A stretch of DNA of 64,000 nt from Lota lota (lineage: Eukaryota; Chordata; Actinopteri; Gadiformes; Lotidae), in NCBI GenBank assembly GCA_026745465.1, contig JACYXH010000826.1, forward strand, positions 1,522,501 through 1,586,500, written 5' to 3'. How positions within the stretch are numbered: the stretch's first letter is position 1; each line of letters opens with the position of its first letter. This document shows, piece after piece, positions 62,601 through 64,000 of the stretch. Under the pieces are notes generated by a model that saw only the letters and a list, made by a program, of their open reading frames with translations, was not told the DNA's origin and ran no database searches. The position numbers and the translations under genes were made by a program.

Positions 62601-63703
62601 AGCACAATTAACAGTTAAATGGTTAGTTTGAATGACTATTTAGGAATTACCATTGATTGAATGCATACATTCTTTTTGTACCAACACCATTTTCTAGCAA
62701 TCAAAGAATGCCCCCTTCAGACTGTCCCACAACCACCAGCTGTTCACCTGCCTTACAAAGGCCATCGCAGAAGGTAAATACATTATCTTGCTGGAAATCT
62801 AGACTGCTTTGTGATTCATAGATTCCACATGCTATTGGACATTAGGACACCTCACACGTGGTACAAAGTAAATTGACTAGCTCTTCCCCTTTACCTCCCA
62901 AGGTGTGGTGAAGGAGGACCCTCACTGGCAGAGTTTCATGGAACAGGCTGTTCGTCTCCTGTACTTCCTGGCTGAGTCCCCCGACCATCTCTGCTCGCTG
63001 CTACTGCAGCAGAGCACTCAGCTCTTATTGGACCAGGTCGCCAAAACTGCAGAAGCCACCAAGGAGACGGTCCAATCCCAAGGCGGCTCGCAGGACTCTC
63101 AGGATTCTACTGAACAAGGTCTCCAAATGTGCTGTGACTGACATCGTTTTAGCAAATTATGATGTTGAATGAATTGGAGAGCTTCGCACATCCAAACTGC
63201 AGTGTTTGTGCGCCGGAGTATGTAAATGTATTAATTGAAAACAAAAACAAAAAGCACTTGCAGCTTCCAATGCAACAGTGGTCAGTACATCTAAACCTGA
63301 TTTTAAGTCTGTCTAAAACCAGTATGTTGTAAATCCTTTACTTTGTCTATTGAAGGCTAGTCTGAAACTTAAAACGGCAAGTTTCTATGCAATATACAAA
63401 TCCAGTTGTAATGAAAGAACTAAAATGTATTTCTGGAGAAGCCTGTTTTGTTGTTGTTGCTGCTGCTTCATTGCCGTATCCTGGACAGCCATTGTCAGCC
63501 GTGCTCCCTGGTAGTAAATCCTGTGTTCCTGTGTGTTGGCTGTAGTGAGCAGCGTGAGCCTGGCCCAGCTGCTGTCTCTGTGCGGTTGTGTGGCTTTCTG
63601 GCAGGTGTCCCACCTGGAGGGGAGTGTGAGCGCTGAGCTGCGGAGGAGGAGAAGAGAAACTGAGGAGAGGGAGGAGAAGGAAAAGAGGCCTTCGAAATCT
63701 AAG
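50668..63703 (+). CDS. ncapd2: Condensin I subunit D2 (HEAT-repeat), 5' part, with internal frameshift
   Basis: This is the non-SMC HEAT-repeat subunit of condensin I, needed for mitotic chromosome compaction. Exons seen: 50668-50785, 50890-50965, 51061-51119, 51223-51398, 51893-52035, 52187-52314, 52495-52618, 52976-53123, 53891-54088, 54177-54311, 54388-54475, 55290-55500, 56222-56340, 57118-57312, 57580-57754, 58142-58225, 58563-58699, 62465-62597, 62698-62773, 62903-63118 and 63546-63703. The gene continues past the window. Matches to human NCAPD2 include GGINQYVVQDV, LLQLDIRALW, LAVGRLMDKS, QEMLVQYLQD-like (KQEMLVQYLKD), GVRRMLPLVWS and YLNPQGDS. All phases agree except in exon 16. After DAS the frame runs into TAG (58197-58199); one extra base would restore GTIQCLEEI and the correct phase for exon 17. 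A 5'UTR exon ends at donor 50317. Introns 4, 11, 12 and 17 hold scaRNA-like sequences, and intron 17 (3.8 kb) also holds a LINE relic. Confidence 0.94.
51491..51813 (+). ncRNA. U85/SCARNA10-like C/D-H/ACA scaRNA, copy A
   Basis: This copy lies in ncapd2 intron 4. Box C GTGATGA is at 51497-51503 and box D CTGA at 51805-51808, closed by a perfect terminal stem TGCCC (491-495)/GGGCA (809-813). Ten bases before box D, TCTTTGGTAA (51794-51803) pairs with U5 snRNA loop 1 UUACUAAAGA, with one G-U pair. The base five upstream of box D (G51800) faces U5 C45. An internal hairpin carries AATCTT (51569-51574) and GTAAGGG (51605-51611). These pair with either side of U5 U46, and an ACA lies exactly 14 nt after the start of the 3' guide strand. 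A dual C45/U46 guide is the known role of human U85 (SCARNA10), which I recall as an NCAPD2 intronic RNA. The ends are inferred from the terminal stem. Confidence 0.85.
52739..52810 (+). repeat. Interspersed repeat with TCAAAGGGCATCACAGG motif
   Basis: ATTTGTATAGCCCTTAATCC and GTCTCAAAGGGCATCACAGG resemble a common fish repeat (TATAGCCCTTT...CTCAAAGGGCTTCACAGG). It lies in ncapd2 intron 7. Confidence 0.55.
53184..53300 (+). mobile_element. Diverged arm of the same fold-back family in ncapd2 intron 8
   Basis: TTACTGAAATAAG, then GAGTAAAATCCAATG and TTTTTGCCAGTCTCC, follow the same order and spacing as the gstk1 fold-back arm (TTACTGAAATAAG, GGGGTAAAA, TTTTTGCCATTCTCC). I do not see a matching opposite arm nearby, so this may be a truncated or solo copy. 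Confidence 0.55.
53400..53570 (-). repeat. Unnamed dispersed repeat, ncapd2 intron copy
   Basis: Read on the minus strand this contains AAAGTGTAAGTGAACCACTG, ACTATGAG, GAGCGATG, CGTTATACTTTAAGTGTCC and GGGAAG, in the same order as the copy at 18228-18465 in casp2. It lies just downstream of the diverged fold-back arm, so the two may belong to one larger element. Confidence 0.58.
54534..54833 (+). ncRNA. U85/SCARNA10-like C/D-H/ACA scaRNA, copy B
   Basis: This copy lies in ncapd2 intron 11. Box C GTGATGA is at 54540-54546 and box D CTGA at 54825-54828, with flanking GCCC/GGGT able to pair. The box D guide TCTTTGGTAA keeps G54820 at D-5, opposite U5 C45. The pseudouridylation pocket has AATCTT (54611-54616) and GTAAGGG (54647-54653), with ACA at 54661-54663, again 14 nt on. 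It is nearly identical to copy C but clearly diverged from copy A outside the functional segments. All guide elements for the U5 C45/U46 pair look intact. Confidence 0.86.
55579..55879 (+). ncRNA. U85/SCARNA10-like C/D-H/ACA scaRNA, copy C (altered methylation guide)
   Basis: This copy lies in ncapd2 intron 12 and is a close duplicate of copy B. Box C GTGATGA is at 55585-55591, box D CTGA at 55871-55874. The pocket strands AATCTT (55656-55661) and GTAAGGG (55692-55698) are intact, as is ACA (55706-55708). The box D guide reads TCTTTGATAA: the base at D-5 (55866) is A instead of G, so it would face U5 C45 as an A-C mismatch. It may therefore keep U46 pseudouridylation but lose C45 methylation, be retargeted, or be decaying. 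Confidence 0.8.
60094..60385 (+). ncRNA. Diverged scaRNA-like sequence, copy D (candidate)
   Basis: This candidate lies in ncapd2 intron 17. It shares the frame of copies A-C: AGCCC plus a box C-like ATGATGC (60100-60106, last base C instead of A), TGAGC shortly after, and GGTAATCTGAGGGTGA around box D (CTGA 60377-60380). Overall spacing is similar (about 290 nt). The U5 guide upstream of GGTAA is disrupted (CTCCTAGGTAA) and the internal pocket strands do not match U5. It could be a decayed copy, a scaRNA with another target, or a partial coincidence. Confidence 0.45.
61335..62300 (-). mobile_element. Rex1/L2-like LINE relic in ncapd2 intron 17
   Basis: On the minus strand, an RT fragment near 62135-61960 reads QDCVLSPCFLLCIQITQQGF and then DDTALLSPLHGSESDH. 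This matches the conserved QG(C)VLSPLLF...DDTA region of reverse transcriptase. Downstream (61900-61590) come FICWFNGLSVKDQNSLN, KIIGAQPRDLLEKQAAQKAK, SDHVLSSEF and SRYTKSFTPSTIKLLN, the usual LINE C-terminus. The minus-strand 3' end around 61380-61335 carries the GGATAAATAAAGT tail. Frameshifts show it is inactive. It helps explain the 3.8-kb intron. Confidence 0.82.
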
Positions 63704-64000
63704 GTACACCAGGAAACTATTTACGGTTTGTTTAGTTTGAGCAAAACTATAGTCTTTCTTAGTCCTAGTCTAGGTGATGCAGTATAGGTATAATGAACAT
63801 TGCAGAATCTGCAACCATAAATGATGACTAATCAGTAACTTGTTGCACTGGGTAATGTTTTAATAAAATTGTTTAAGCTTAAAGGTGCAGTTTGTAGAAT
63901 TTAGCAGAACCAAAATGGCAGAGTTGGAATATATTAAGTGTTTTAATTAGTATATAATCGTTGTGTTTTCGTAACTTTAGAATAAGCATTGTGTCTCTCC

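Overview
The window is nuclear DNA from a ray-finned (teleost-type) fish. It has short, spliced vertebrate genes with GT/AG introns, many CA/GT/TC/TA microsatellites, and relics of L2/Rex-like LINEs and small fold-back elements typical of fish. The species cannot be named from the sequence. All gene models were built by hand: exon phases were checked and proteins were compared with human families from memory.

Layout. On the minus strand: clcn1 (muscle ClC-1 chloride channel; 5' five coding exons only, 65-11525) and casp2 (caspase-2, 15231-22303), head to tail. On the plus strand: a Rap1GAP-like gene (23855-28937), gstk1 (29648-31626) and styk1 (32940-36362). phc1 (polyhomeotic 1) is on the minus strand at 37942-44467. 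ing4 (46240-49288) and ncapd2 (condensin I HEAT subunit, 50668 to beyond the right edge) are on the plus strand. The gene set combines neighbours of human 7q34 (GSTK1, CASP2, CLCN1) and human 12p13 (STYK1, PHC1, ING4, NCAPD2).

Non-coding content. The most interesting part is ncapd2. Its introns 4, 11 and 12 each carry a copy, about 300-320 nt long, of a composite C/D-H/ACA small Cajal-body RNA. Two guide segments in the copies match loop 1 of U5 snRNA: a box D guide for C45 and a pseudouridylation pocket for U46. This is the U85/SCARNA10 signature. The intron 12 copy has a substitution exactly at the methylation-guiding base, and a fourth, strongly diverged candidate lies in intron 17.

The ncapd2 reading frame is broken by a one-base deletion in coding exon 16. 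This is either an assembly error or a real lesion. Two LINE relics, a fold-back element, an unnamed dispersed repeat shared by casp2 and ncapd2 introns, and a 53-bp direct repeat flanking styk1 account for part of the remaining sequence.

The genes do not form a pathway. They are independent housekeeping, signalling and chromatin genes held in a conserved neighbourhood.
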